A DNA stretch of 64,000 nt, from NCBI GenBank assembly GCA_944548615.1, contig OX155963.1, positions 17,884,075 to 17,948,074 on the forward strand, in the 5' to 3' direction. Shown here piece after piece: positions 1 to 12,600 of the stretch. The notes under the pieces are model-generated. The model made no database searches. It was not told where the DNA came from and was given only the letters and a program-made list of their open reading frames with translations. The first letter of the stretch is position 1, and each line of letters begins with the position of its first letter. Source of the DNA: Micropterix aruncella. Its lineage: Eukaryota > Arthropoda > Insecta > Lepidoptera > Micropterigidae. The position numbers and the translations under genes are program-made.

Positions 1-84
1 GCCCCGCGACTCGCGGTTAATCCTCAGGTTGACGGCGATATCGAAGTCACGGGGCCTGAAGGGTTAAAAGGAATAAAAAACACG

Positions 85-440
85 ACTGCTGTTACAAGAA
101 GTGAACTCCTTTATTTATAATTATTTTTATTATGGTATTTTAATAAAATATTTGTCGTTTATGTATTTATCCATATAGATACATTTATATTTTCGGAAGG
201 TACTCAATCAGGCCTTCCATTTGATTTTAAATACGATATATTTATGTTAATTTATTGACATTTGGAGATTTGGACATTTATACAACTATTTACTGGATAT
301 TTGGATAGTTAAGGTACCCTATGACATTCGGGATGACATGACGATTCTAACGATACCACATACTTCTAAATCAGTTTTAGCGTTTAGAAGTTATATACAT
401 AGATGAATCCTGAACACATAACACTCCATTTTTGTTGGGC
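85..440 (+). repeat. R2 dispersed repeat, copy 1
   Basis: Non-coding, AT-rich; the marks are ATTTTTATTATGGTATTTTA, 'tatttatccatatagatac' and CATTCGGGATGACATGACGA. Other copies are at 51690-51830, 52240-52640, 58325-58690 and 63660-63770. Intron of the MATH-BTB gene. Confidence 0.7.
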
Positions 441-523
441 ATTCGTGTAATAATCAATGATACCGAATAGCGAAAAGTACTCAAAAATGTGGAGGTTTCA
501 TTTGTTTATTTTATTTTTTGTAG

Positions 524-614
524 GTTCAGATGGAAAGCGCATACCAAACCCTGTTCTTCTGTGCCTTAATTTGGTATCATGCTCCAAAGAAGAGCCGGAG
601 CAAATATGGCTAAG
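524..614 (+). CDS. MATH-BTB gene, exon 1 seen (MATH part)
   Basis: The 3' splice site is TTTTTTGTAG just before 524 and the donor is AAG|GTAAAA after 614. Only the frame taking one base from the previous exon stays open. It gives 29 codons ending in WL plus two bases of an Arg codon, with the MATH-like run LNLVSCSKEEPEQIW. Confidence 0.8.
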
Positions 615-3600
615 GTAAAACTTCATGGAATCTTAGTGAGAAGAGAAGAAGTGACAACAGATTTGGATTGTTAAAGCTATTCAGAAACCAGACGATATCT
701 CCTTTATATCTTCTAGTAAAATACAAATGGAGCTGCTATGTAATTGTCTGACCTGAGTCGAACCCATCATAATACTATTATTACGCTTCTGGGGTGGATT
801 CGGGACTAACAGTCAGGCTGTGGTAGGTTTATGATAGCTGTCTTGCCACATGTGTGCATTTACTTTACCACCAATTCACTCCCCCTTCGAAGCCAAAGAA
901 TTTGAGATGCAGAAATTGTAGTTTTAGATATTTTTTCTTGGAAGGAGTTGATTATTTTCCTGGAGAGACCAAAATCTCTAAAGAGGTGGAACAGAGATTT
1001 GGCTGGCAGGCCAAGTGCGCCAACTTCCACCGTGATCGTGAACAGTAAAACTGTACCAGGTAATGGCATTTGTGAGATCATGGTATTTATTTAATTTGTA
1101 CTCGTGGTCTCTTGGGATAATTGGTTCCCATGGAACAGTTAATTCTATAATAAGGGCCATCTTCCCAGATAGGAAGTAAAGAGTTATATCTGGAGGGAGG
1201 ACTGTGCATCCGAGACTTTCAGGGAAGTTATACTGCTTAGAAACTGAGTCGGCCTCCAGAATCCAATCTGAAATTTCCCAATTATTGAGAAAGGCATTGT
1301 GTAACATTTTCCAACTGTACCATACTAATATACCAATTGTCTCCAAGCCGTGGTTTTGCAGTAGTGACTCTGGATAAAATTTTATGTAGCATGAGAGGCA
1401 CGAAACACTCCATCCTAAAACTATTTTTCTAATCCATGAAATATTCAAAGCTTAATAACTTTGACAGATTACAATTCAGCATATTCGATGCTAAAATAGG
1501 GCATTGGGAGAATTCTTCCACTGAAAGAATTGCCATACACATGCAGACCACCGACCAGCTCATGTCTATTGGCAAAAAAGATCTACACATCGAATCAAGA
1601 CACTATAACTCAGGTAAAATTGATATATCTATACTAATATTATAAAGTGGTAAAGTTTGTGCCGTTGTAGGAACTAATCTCTGGATCTACTGAACCGATT
1701 TTAAACATTCTTTTACCAATAGAAAGCCACGTTATTTGTGAATGTCATAGGCTATATATTAATCCGAAAAATGAAAAGTTTATTTTCGTGGTAGTCGGAT
1801 TTTCAAAGTAAGTCGGAGAATAAGCGGAGAATCAGAGATATATGATTAAGTTCTAGAGAAAAGTTGTAGAGCTTGATAATTCCTACAAAAAAGTTGCGAC
1901 AGCATATGTCTAACTTTTATATTTAAGTCACAAAAAGTAGTATTTTATATTAAAAAAATAATTTAAATCAAGTTTATTGGTGTTTATTGGTCATATTATC
2001 AAAAATTATGAATTCTTATCAAAATAAGTAAATTTATCATTTAAAGTGTTTAAAACAAAAGATTTTCCCTTTTACTGCATATAATTTCCCTTTTACTGCA
2101 TAAATAGTTAAAGAGATATTACGCTCACAAATAAGACACTCACAAGAAGACACTCACAAATAACGGTATTATAGTCAAATTGGCATGCAAATACATATGC
2201 AGTAAAAATATAACCCTTCTTTTAGCAGTCAGGAAATAAATCATACCTAGCACTCAGTACTAACCGAACCACACTCATTCATAATTACATCACAGGTAAA
2301 AAGTTTTACCGTCCAACGAAGTGGGCACGGGTCAGCTAGTAATTCATAAATTTATTGTTACTAGCTGAATACAGAATAGTATCCGGCTAAGTCACTTCGT
2401 AATCACTTACTATTCCTTGCCTTTCTTATCGACTCTCTATGTTAACTTTATATTTATCAATAATTCTTTATGTTTTCCTTCAGATGGCGATATCAGCATT
2501 GCAATTAAGCTACAGTTGATCCAGTCCGAGGTTGAGAGGCACACTTTATCACAAGATATCGGGAGAATTCTAAGCCATAACGACTTAGCTGATACTATAG
2601 TCAAATCGACAGATAAAATCTTGAAGGCCCACGCTTGTATCATATCCGCCAGGTCGACAGTACTGGCACTTATGTTACAGAGTCCTGAAATGAATTATGA
2701 GGTGACTTTAAAGACTTTTTTTTGACAAGCGTACAGTTATTGATTATATAGGGCGATAGATTGCTCAATGCTATTATATGCTTTGGCAGCTAGTATTTTA
2801 CTACGAAACGCAACATGTAAATTGCACTCATAGTTCCGAACATTGATTAAACTTCTTTTATGTCTATCAGCCCGAGATGGCATTCAAAACAAGCTGTTAC
2901 GAAATAAAATCAAAAATAAAATCCTATTTCAAAATAAAATCAAAAATACAACAACAAACAAACTTTTAAACCATTGTTATTATTATGTTAATATTATTTA
3001 CATAAAGATGTAAATTTTTAATTTGGTATACAGGGTTCAATACATATTAATTACACGTTAAGTTCAAATAGACTAATAGATGGCATGGCATTCTAATCTC
3101 TCCGTATTATTTCTGTTATGTAATCAGCCTGTATAAAAATGCAATAGATAGCACTAATAATTGAATGCTATTATTATTATCATATAATCTATGAGTCGTT
3201 TATACAATATAAATATTATGACTCATATATTATTAAATAATGTGTAATGATCCTTAAGCATTGTACATGCAGTCAACAAATGCATTAAATTCCAGTGAAA
3301 TGCACTGACACTAATTCAGCCAGTGTTCTACCTCGTGGAGCGATGAATCAGCACGATTTTAACTACTTTGTCAAATCAGATACATAGAACAGCACTTTTA
3401 CTCGGAATATTTTGAATTGCATAATTTTTCGGCCTATATAAAGCGGCGAAAATACGACCAAAGTATCATTCCTCGAGTGATAACGTCCCCCAAGACAGTG
3501 ACGGCTACACCCGGCAGCACTCCCACAAGTCAGGTCAACGGGTCTGGCTTCTTGGGTACCTTTTCCTCACCTTCCTTATATCGAGACGAGACGCATCAGT

Positions 3601-6600
3601 CTGCACTCCCACAGACTCGAGCTGTGCCAAGTACGAGATACTCGGAGCACAATTACAATCCTTATCCATACATCCTCGTAACTTCAGGTAGATAGCCACT
3701 ACATCCGCGTCAATATATATCCTATTCGGGAAGCGTTAGCAACTGGCAATACAACTCTCAATAAATACCTTCTGATACACTTTAAATTGACTTTTAATAC
3801 GGAGATAACCCTCAAGTCGACACCACCACCTCAAATCAAATAACTTGGAGTCTAGTGAGGGGTGGCCCGTCACAAATGAATAAAATATAAAATTTTAAAT
3901 AATTGATTGATTATTAATTAATGTCATTTCAAATGGCCAATAAATTGCTATTCGTTTTGCCGGACAATGCTATCGGTGCCATCTGAGGTTGCCAGTGCAG
4001 AGGGATTTCCAAAACATACTATGGCATTTAGCAATCTTATACCCTATATAATCAACTCTGTCGCAACCTATATTTTCAATATAGTCCAAACTTTGTTGCT
4101 GTAGTTTGACATTATAATAATTATGAGTAGCTAAGGAGCTAAACAGCTCTGTCGTCTATAGTGTCCACGTTCTACAATCATGGGAATAAGTGACGGGTAG
4201 TCGATTTACTATCGCTCTACTCTGCAAATTGGTGCCCATTACTGAGGCCTAAAATTAAATAGCATTTTGGTGAAATAACAGATGACCGTAGAATTAGGTG
4301 GTCGGATCCCGAAATATAATTGAATCTCTAAGTCCAGAAAGGGAACGATTGCCCTTTTTTAATTTTACAGGAGAGACAAAAAAGCAGTGTCTGAAAAATA
4401 TTCTTCGGTAACACTATAGTTTAAAATTATAGTAGTATATATTACGTTGTTGTTTTAGTCTCTTAGTCCAATATTTCAAGGATGATATATGTCTAGTGCC
4501 CCCCCTGGTGGACCGATTTCAAACACAATCTTATCAACTCTTGCCATGACTAAATCATATCAAATTTCATCTCAATCAATTAATCATTTAGGCGATATCG
4601 TGGAGGAAAACACACATACACACACACACAAATGGACATACAGACAGACAGACTTATCTGGAAATGGTCTTAATCGTCATAATTATATCGTCTCCAATCG
4701 TCTGCAACCGTTCGTAGCATGTACTGCCAAGTTCCAGGCGACTAGTCGATACTTAGGCCTCAAACTTTTCAATAAATTGTCCGAAAGATTAAAAGCAATT
4801 AAAAATATCAATATTTTCAAGAGATTCATCCGAGTCTATCTGCTTAAAATCAACATGTATGCTCATAACGACTTCTTAAAATATTTTGAAAATACATAGC
4901 ATCGTATCTACCCATTTAATCTAATACATATTATTTACTGTTAATTGTTTTGTTGTAAACTGTTATCATATAGTCTTTGTTTTTGTAAATTGGTAAGTTT
5001 AAAGTTACATATTGTATATCATCTCTTGGCTAAATTGAGTAACTAGTTTAGGATTAATTACTGTCATTCCTACACAATTGTATAGTTGTATTGGAAATAA
5101 ATACTTTTTATCTTTATTTATCTTTATATTGTTAGGCTTCTCCTTTGATTATTCACTTTTTACTGATTTTTTAATTTTTTGTGTTGAGTGGCTTTTAGTA
5201 GGTAGACATCAGAATTATTAACTATTTTAATTAAAGTCTGCCTTTAATTTGTTTTGTAATAAGATTTTACGATAAATAATTAGTGGGTTCCAAAGTTTCA
5301 TAGACACTATATTTTTTTTGTTACAATCTAATAGCTAAATTTTTGACAACATATGTATGTTAAGTAATGATTAAAGTAGTAATGAGATTTACTACCAAAC
5401 AAAAAAAATGACACATCAAAGAGCAGTTTTTAGCTGCCAATTGAACACGACGTAAATGTAATGTAATGTTATGTTATAAAGGATATTTCCATCTTCATCT
5501 CAATTTTTTTTTGCATTCTTAATACTTTCCCTCTAGGTTGGGAAAGTAAAAACACATTTCCACAAAAGTGACATTTCTTCCATTTCTGCTTACAGCGATT
5601 TACACATAATAACATTTTAAATCTATAGTACGCTAATAAAATTTACATTATGTATCCTTTTTTGATTACAGGAGGAAGTTAGCATTGTGTATGAATTGGA
5701 TTTGAGCAATCTAAGGTATGAAATAGTCGAGATATTAATAATATACATGTATACTGACAAAGTGGATCATATAGAAGGACATGCACAAGAACTATTAACT
5801 TTAGCATACCAGTTTGAAATGCCAGGTATGTTTTTAACGCCTTCATGATCAATTTTTTTCTTGTTCTTCTTCTTCATTTTGTGACCTAGCTGCTGGATAT
5901 AAACCTTTGGGAGTTAATGGGCCCTTGCTGAGTTGGCCACGAAGACCCATTCTGTTCAGGGTTGGTCACACTCACGGGTCAACACCTATCCGACGGCCTC
6001 CAGGCATGAAGTGCGAGCCTGAGTAGGACTCTGGCCTTATGGTTAGTTTCCCCTGGGAATCAACCTTCTGGCGCTCCTGGACGGTCTGCGCACGGTGCGG
6101 CGTAAGCCAATCGACTGTGCACTCTGACTAACAGTGGGGGGAGTCTGGAAGCAGTACTGTTTCCTATAGAGCGGGGGTGGTTGCGGACCTTACGGCGACT
6201 GCTCTTGAAACGACCATCGGCTATCCAATCCTGGGTGAACAGCCGGGCAAAGGACGCTGAGGTCCGCGATGGATTCGCTATACTCCAATTGACCGCTTCG
6301 TAAAGGAGAGGACCGCGCAAGCGACCTCGAACTCGTAACCAATCGAGAAACCGGAGTAATCTGGTCACAATTGGGAGTAAGGGAGTAAGTGTAAGCCCGC
6401 CGGGTAACACTCCTGGCTATCTCGCGGTTAAGGCGTTGGCCTCTTACGGGTTTGTGGCGGAGCTAGACGGTGGACTGTTTTGTCCAAGTCTTCTGCACTC
6501 ACTCCAGGGAGATAGAACGACTAATCGTTAAAACTTCCTGAAGTGACGGGCTCGCCCGCTGTAGTCGACAACCCTAGTTGCTGGATATAAACCTTTTCAA

Positions 6601-9600
6601 TCTTCTATTGTGATCTTATTTCAGGTATTCTCTTCCACACCCATATACGCTACTTCGGTATCGGATATACCGGTATCTGCTATTGCAGATATTGAATAAT
6701 ATCATTCTGATAATTAATATTTTTTTGCATTTTGTTTCATAGCGTTATTCCAAGTTAATTAACCCGTTGAGTATGATACGACCAAATCTGGTTGTGAAAC
6801 AATTATCCGTTGAGTATGATACGACCAGATCTGGTTCCGCGTTTTTTTCACTTCTTTGACGTTCTCATATTTATTCATAATTATCTAATTGTTTTACAAA
6901 ATGATATGTCAATATTCTATATTCGAAATTTCAATGCAATCATTGTGCAGTTGTTCTTTTTATGATTGGTGTAGTAGTTTCGTAGTTATAGTACTTTAAG
7001 GTCGATGTCGCCGAAAATCCTGCAAAAGAGACAGATGCATCCATGAAAATACCCATTTACTCCAAGGGTTAAGCTCTTTTTATTGCTCTCGTAGCTCTCA
7101 TTTAGTTTATGACGTCGCTGTTGTCAAAGTCTATGTTTCACAGCCGTACGTCATTTGTAGGAAAATCAGCGTAAAATCTTCCTGGTAACATTGATTACAT
7201 AGGGCATTAGATTGCTCAATGCCATACTTTCGAGGTATCATCTACAATGGGCGAACCCGTCACCCCAGTTAGTTATAACAATATTTAATTGTTCTTTCAA
7301 TCTGGGAGCTAATGGGCCCTTGCTGAGTTGGCCACGAAGACCCATTTGTTCAGGGTTGGTCACATTCACGGGTCAACACCCATCCGGCGGCCTCCATGCA
7401 TGAAGTGCGAGCCCGGGTAAGACTCTGGCCTTGGGGCTAGTTTCCCCTAGGAGTCAATCTTCTGGCGCTCCTGGACGGTCTGCGCACCGTGCGGCGTAAT
7501 CCAATCGATTGTGCATTCTGACTAACAGTCGGGGAAGTCTGGAAGCTGTAATGTTTGCTATAGAGCAGGGGTGGTTGCTGACCTTACGGCGATGACTTTT
7601 GAAACGACCATTGGCTACCTGATTCCGGGTGAAGAGCCGGGCAAAGGATACCGTGGTCCGCGGTAGATTCGGTTGACACCGTTTCACCGCTTCATAAGGG
7701 AGAGGACACAATTGGAAGTAAGGGCGTGAGTGTAAGCCCGCTGGGTAACATACCTGGTTATCTTGCGGATAAGGTGTTGGCCTCGTACGGGCATGTGGCG
7801 TAGCTTGACAGAATACTCTAACTAAACAAAGCTTTCGAAGTTTCCAATAGTATTTTACTAATATTCAAGTGAAAAAAAATTACTAATGAATTTTGAAAGA
7901 TTTCCAATCGTTTTGGAGTATTTATCAACTTATTGACACTGTGATACCTAAGTTATATAAAAAATCAGAATCTGAAAATCATTATAGACCATGAGTACAA
8001 ATTAACCTTTGAGGGCTCGGCCCCTCAGCCGATTGACAAGTTGATGTCCCAAAAAATTTTAGTAAAAATTTGTAAAAAAAATGAATTATGACACTGTCCC
8101 ACCAAAACATTAATTACTGCCAAACCACTGTACCCATAATTAAAATAAAACATTTTGATATAATGAAACATAATAAAATAAAACAAATTAAATTAAAACA
8201 GGGCCGTCACACTGAATCGTGTTGTGGCCGATATCGGCCAATTGGGGCTCTGGGGGTTAAATTAATACCATGATTTCGCAAATGCCATCACTTGGAACGG
8301 TTTCACTGTTCACCTTATAGCGGTGGAAGTTGGCGCTCGTGGCCTGCCAGCCAGGTCTCTGTTTCACCTTTTTAAAGATCTTGATCTCTCCAGGAAAATA
8401 ATGAACTATTTTCTAGAAAACTATGAAATCCTATGGCTTCGAAGGGAGAGTGAATGGGTGGTACGGTGAACGCTCACATGTGGCAAGACTGTTTTAAACC
8501 TATGCCAGCCGGTCGCTAGTCCGGAGTCCACTGCCCATCCCCCAGAAGTATAATAATAATATTATGATGGGTTTGATTCTGAACGGGGAATTCCATGGCA
8601 ACTTCGATATTTCTCTGCGTAGGTACCTATATCTATCCTAATAAAGAATATTGATAAATACAATTTTATTTTATTTATGCAATGCATAAATTTAAATAAT
8701 AAAGTTATAAATTTATTTATTTTATTTACGCGATGTTTAGGCTGGTCTTTAACTACACTTTATGCTCTTTGCACATTATGCTGTGTAAACATCTTGTATC
8801 ATTTTCTGTGTTTATTTATTTATTTATGCAATTTCGATTCATAGCTTACATTTCATCAATATATGCAGTCTACGATATATCAGTTATGACTTTTGGCTTG
8901 CAAACGATGTTGCTTTTCGCATAATAACATTTTCATCCACGCTGTAAAATTTTAATGACTGAGATCGATAAATAGAAGAGTAACATCCAAGGCTGATGAG
9001 ATTAAAGTATACGAATAGAACATTAAAATATGCATAGGACGTTAGAAGCGGAGATCAAATCCTTTTTGGATGTGTTAACCGCTGGTGCGCCGATCGGCCT
9101 TTGGCGTTGGTTGACAGATCCACACATAGCCGTTTCGGCTTACCTTCACATATATTATATAAATATACTAGCTGACCCGTGCCCACTTCGTTGGGCGGTA
9201 AAACTTTTTACTTGTGATGAAATTATGATTGTGGTTCGGTTAGTACTGAGTGCTATGATTTATTTCCTGACTGCCAAAAGAAGGGTTATTGTGTTACTGC
9301 ATATGTAGGTATGTATGTATTATAAAATCGAAGGCTATCGCAGTTGTTTGACATTATAAATAGGATAGAAAACGAATTTACTATCCGATTTATTATATCC
9401 TATTTATTATAGTTTTCTATCCTATTTATTATGTATGTATTTTCATGCCGATTTAACTATATTACCGTAATTTGTGAGTGTCTTCTTGTGAGTGTGTCTT
9501 ATTTGTGAGTGTCTTATCTCTTTAACCATATATGCAGTAAAAGGGAAATTATATGCAGTAAAAGGCAGAAGTCTTTTGTTTTAAACACTTGAGACGCTAA

Positions 9601-12600
9601 ATTTACTTATTTTGATAAGAATTCATAATTGTTGATAATATGACCAATAAACATGACCTAACGATTTAAATTATTTTTTTTATATAAAATACTACTTTTT
9701 GTGACTTAAATATGAAAGTTAGGCATATACGGTCGCTGACTTTTTTGTAGGCATTATCAAGCTCCACAACTTTTTATTAGAACTTAATCATATATCTCTC
9801 ATCGTTAAGGCAGCGTTAGTTAGAAACGTTTTCGTTCGACCGCTTATTCTCCGACTTACTTTACAAATCCGACTACCACGAAAAAGTATTTTCATTTTTC
9901 GGATTAATATATAGCCTATGACACTCACAAGTAACGTGGCTTTCTATTGGTAAAAGAATTTTCAAAATCGGTTCAGTAGATCCAGAGATTTTTTCCTACA
10001 ACGTCACAAACTTTACCTCTTTATAATATTAGTACAGATAATACACATGACTAACAAGATTCATTATTAGATAACAGGAACGAATTCATAAAAAAGAAAC
10101 GATATTGTTAGTACTTTCATATATACAAAATCGACCAAAAAACGAGCGGCACAATTTTCGAAAGCTAAGGCTGGCTTCCGAAAGGTTAATAGACAAAGTT
10201 GCTTCTTTGCAGCAGTTATTTACTTTGATGGGTGATATGTGTTCTGGTGCGATTTGGAGCTCCCTGAATATTTTGAGGATGCCCTTGACTTTCTAATTCA
10301 GATTTTTAAGTCGACAGTGCAGTACTACCATTTTTTTATATTATTCATTTATAAATTCCACTTTTGGATACAACTGTCGTTATTCTTAACTGGGAGATTG
10401 CGGTACATTAAGCGATCTATTTGTTTGTTTGTTTCTACTCTTATTGTGAAATTTCACAATGGGGAGCTATTATCATACCACCATCTCATACAACCAACCC
10501 TACTATGAAATGAATTTATGTAAATGTGCATGCAACAAGTATGTAAGTGTGTTTTGTTATTGCATTCGGACGACATAATTAAAAATGCACTTCTGTTAAT
10601 TTTATCACAACAAAAAATGGTGACCCAGTTGGGAAGCGAACCTGGAACCTTGTAATGTACTATCAGGCGACCTAGCCACTATGCCACCAGGTTGATTAAT
10701 AAAGATTCTTATTATTTCAGTAAAACAAACACGCTTTCACAGTTTGACATTTTAATAATTTACTGCCGGTGTTGCCGGCATTACACTACATTACATTACC
10801 ATTACAAAACAGCTGCCGCTTAGTTTTGTAGGAAAACACTTCTACGCCGCGTAACATGTTTTACGCTCTTGCCAGCGTGATACAGTTAAAATCGCCTTTC
10901 TTGCTGCTAGGAAAACGTAGCGTAAGATTACGATTTCTTGACAGCATATTAGAAATATACAAAATTTTCCCAGGAATATGTCTCAAATTTTAATTATTTT
11001 TAATCAGATGAATCTGGCCCACACCATCGAATGCCTTTGAGAAGTCAAATAATATTATAACAGTTACTTCCATCTCATTTAGAACCATAGAGTGTACTAG
11101 AAATAGAGAGCGGGAGTGCGAAGGCGGGCTGTGAGTGAATGCGTTCACCGAATAGAGAGACAGCTCCATATAGTACCCCCTCCATCCTTGTCTAGTTGCG
11201 CATGCGCGTTTATCCATAGCATAGCAGACTTATGGCGTCGAAGCGTTGCCATGGTGATATATAAGCGTTGCCATAGTGATATATGTACGATGGAGGGGGT
11301 ACTATATGCAGCTGTCTCTTTCTATTCGGCTGACGCATTCTCAGGCTGGTCACGAGGTCTAGTTACTTATATATCAATGTTTAGAACTCCATTTATTTTA
11401 CCGATTACTTTCAGCACGGCTGTGCTGGTACTGTGCCTTTTTTAAAGCCAAATTGGTGAATATCGGGCAGAATAGGTTTCTCTGATTGCTCTTTTTTCTT
11501 GCCTAAGAGTGTTCCCGCTTGTATTTGTATCTCTCTGTCGGTAATGGATTGTCTAGTCATTTTATCAATCTTTATTTTTTTAAAGGTCTGTTGGAATTGA
11601 CTGAGAGAACACTAATGGACAGCTTGACACCTGACAATATCAGTGAGATAATGATACTTGCTGACCAATGTCGGTGCGAATCTCTGAAACGTGCCACCCT
11701 CGCCTACTGTGAAGATTATCTGACTCCGAACGAAGGAGGCACCTTCAAGAAGATATGTACGTATTTTTTTTTAAATATTAGGGCCTTGCCTATGAAGTTG
11801 TTGTTTTATCAAAGAAATGAAACCTCTTTTTTAAATGAAAAATATATATTTATGTAATCAAAATATTGCCCCCTTTTATCTATTATTTGTAGTTTTGTTA
11901 TTTTAACGAGAGTTGGTCGGCTGTAAAACCCTCCTGAAAAGTAATCAATGAACACTTAGTTATTTTACGTTTTAGTTACTTAGTTTTATTAAAGCCACAG
12001 TCATTGTTGCGGCGGGCTGCCACACATAAAACACTAGGATGCTACGGACGGCTAAGTCGGGTTAACCGAAAAAGGCGTGCCGGCATCAAGTCACCTAGTA
12101 CCCATGTCAAAATGAACAACCACATATAAACAGGGAAGATGAGACGGACGGCTAAAGTCGGGTTAACCGAAAAAGGCCCTGCTTTAGCACATTAATAAAG
12201 ACCCTTTCACTAGTACGGCGAAGGCGGGGAGCGGCTAGATGACAATTTGCTTAGAATCATGGCATATTTTTAGGCTGTCACAGAAATTAATGCCATGAGG
12301 CGAAAAGAAGTGATAGCGCGAAGAAACTTGGCAGGAGGCAAGTCGGTACCTGAACCGATTTTTCCACAATCACGGAAAATGAGTTTTCCATAACCGAGCT
12401 GAGAAAACGCGAGTTTTTCAAAAGAGTGAACGAGACAGCGCCATACGGCAAGAACGAGACAGCGCCATACGGCAAGAGCGAGAGAGCAACAGGTCGGATT
12501 CTAGTGTCGAAACCGCCGACGATTATATGGCGTCATCTACGGCGCATTTGATTGGCCGGCGAAACAAAGGGATGGGGAAGCGTGGGGTCGACAACCCGAA

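Noticed and set aside
3417..3695. 92-codon frame with Ser/Thr/Pro-rich product
   Set aside because: Lies within a probable solo LTR downstream of its TATA box and has no splice partner or family motif.
9030..9308. 92-codon + strand frame
   Set aside because: Runs from unrelated DNA into the short Helitron at 9168; the product is a fusion of non-coding sequences.
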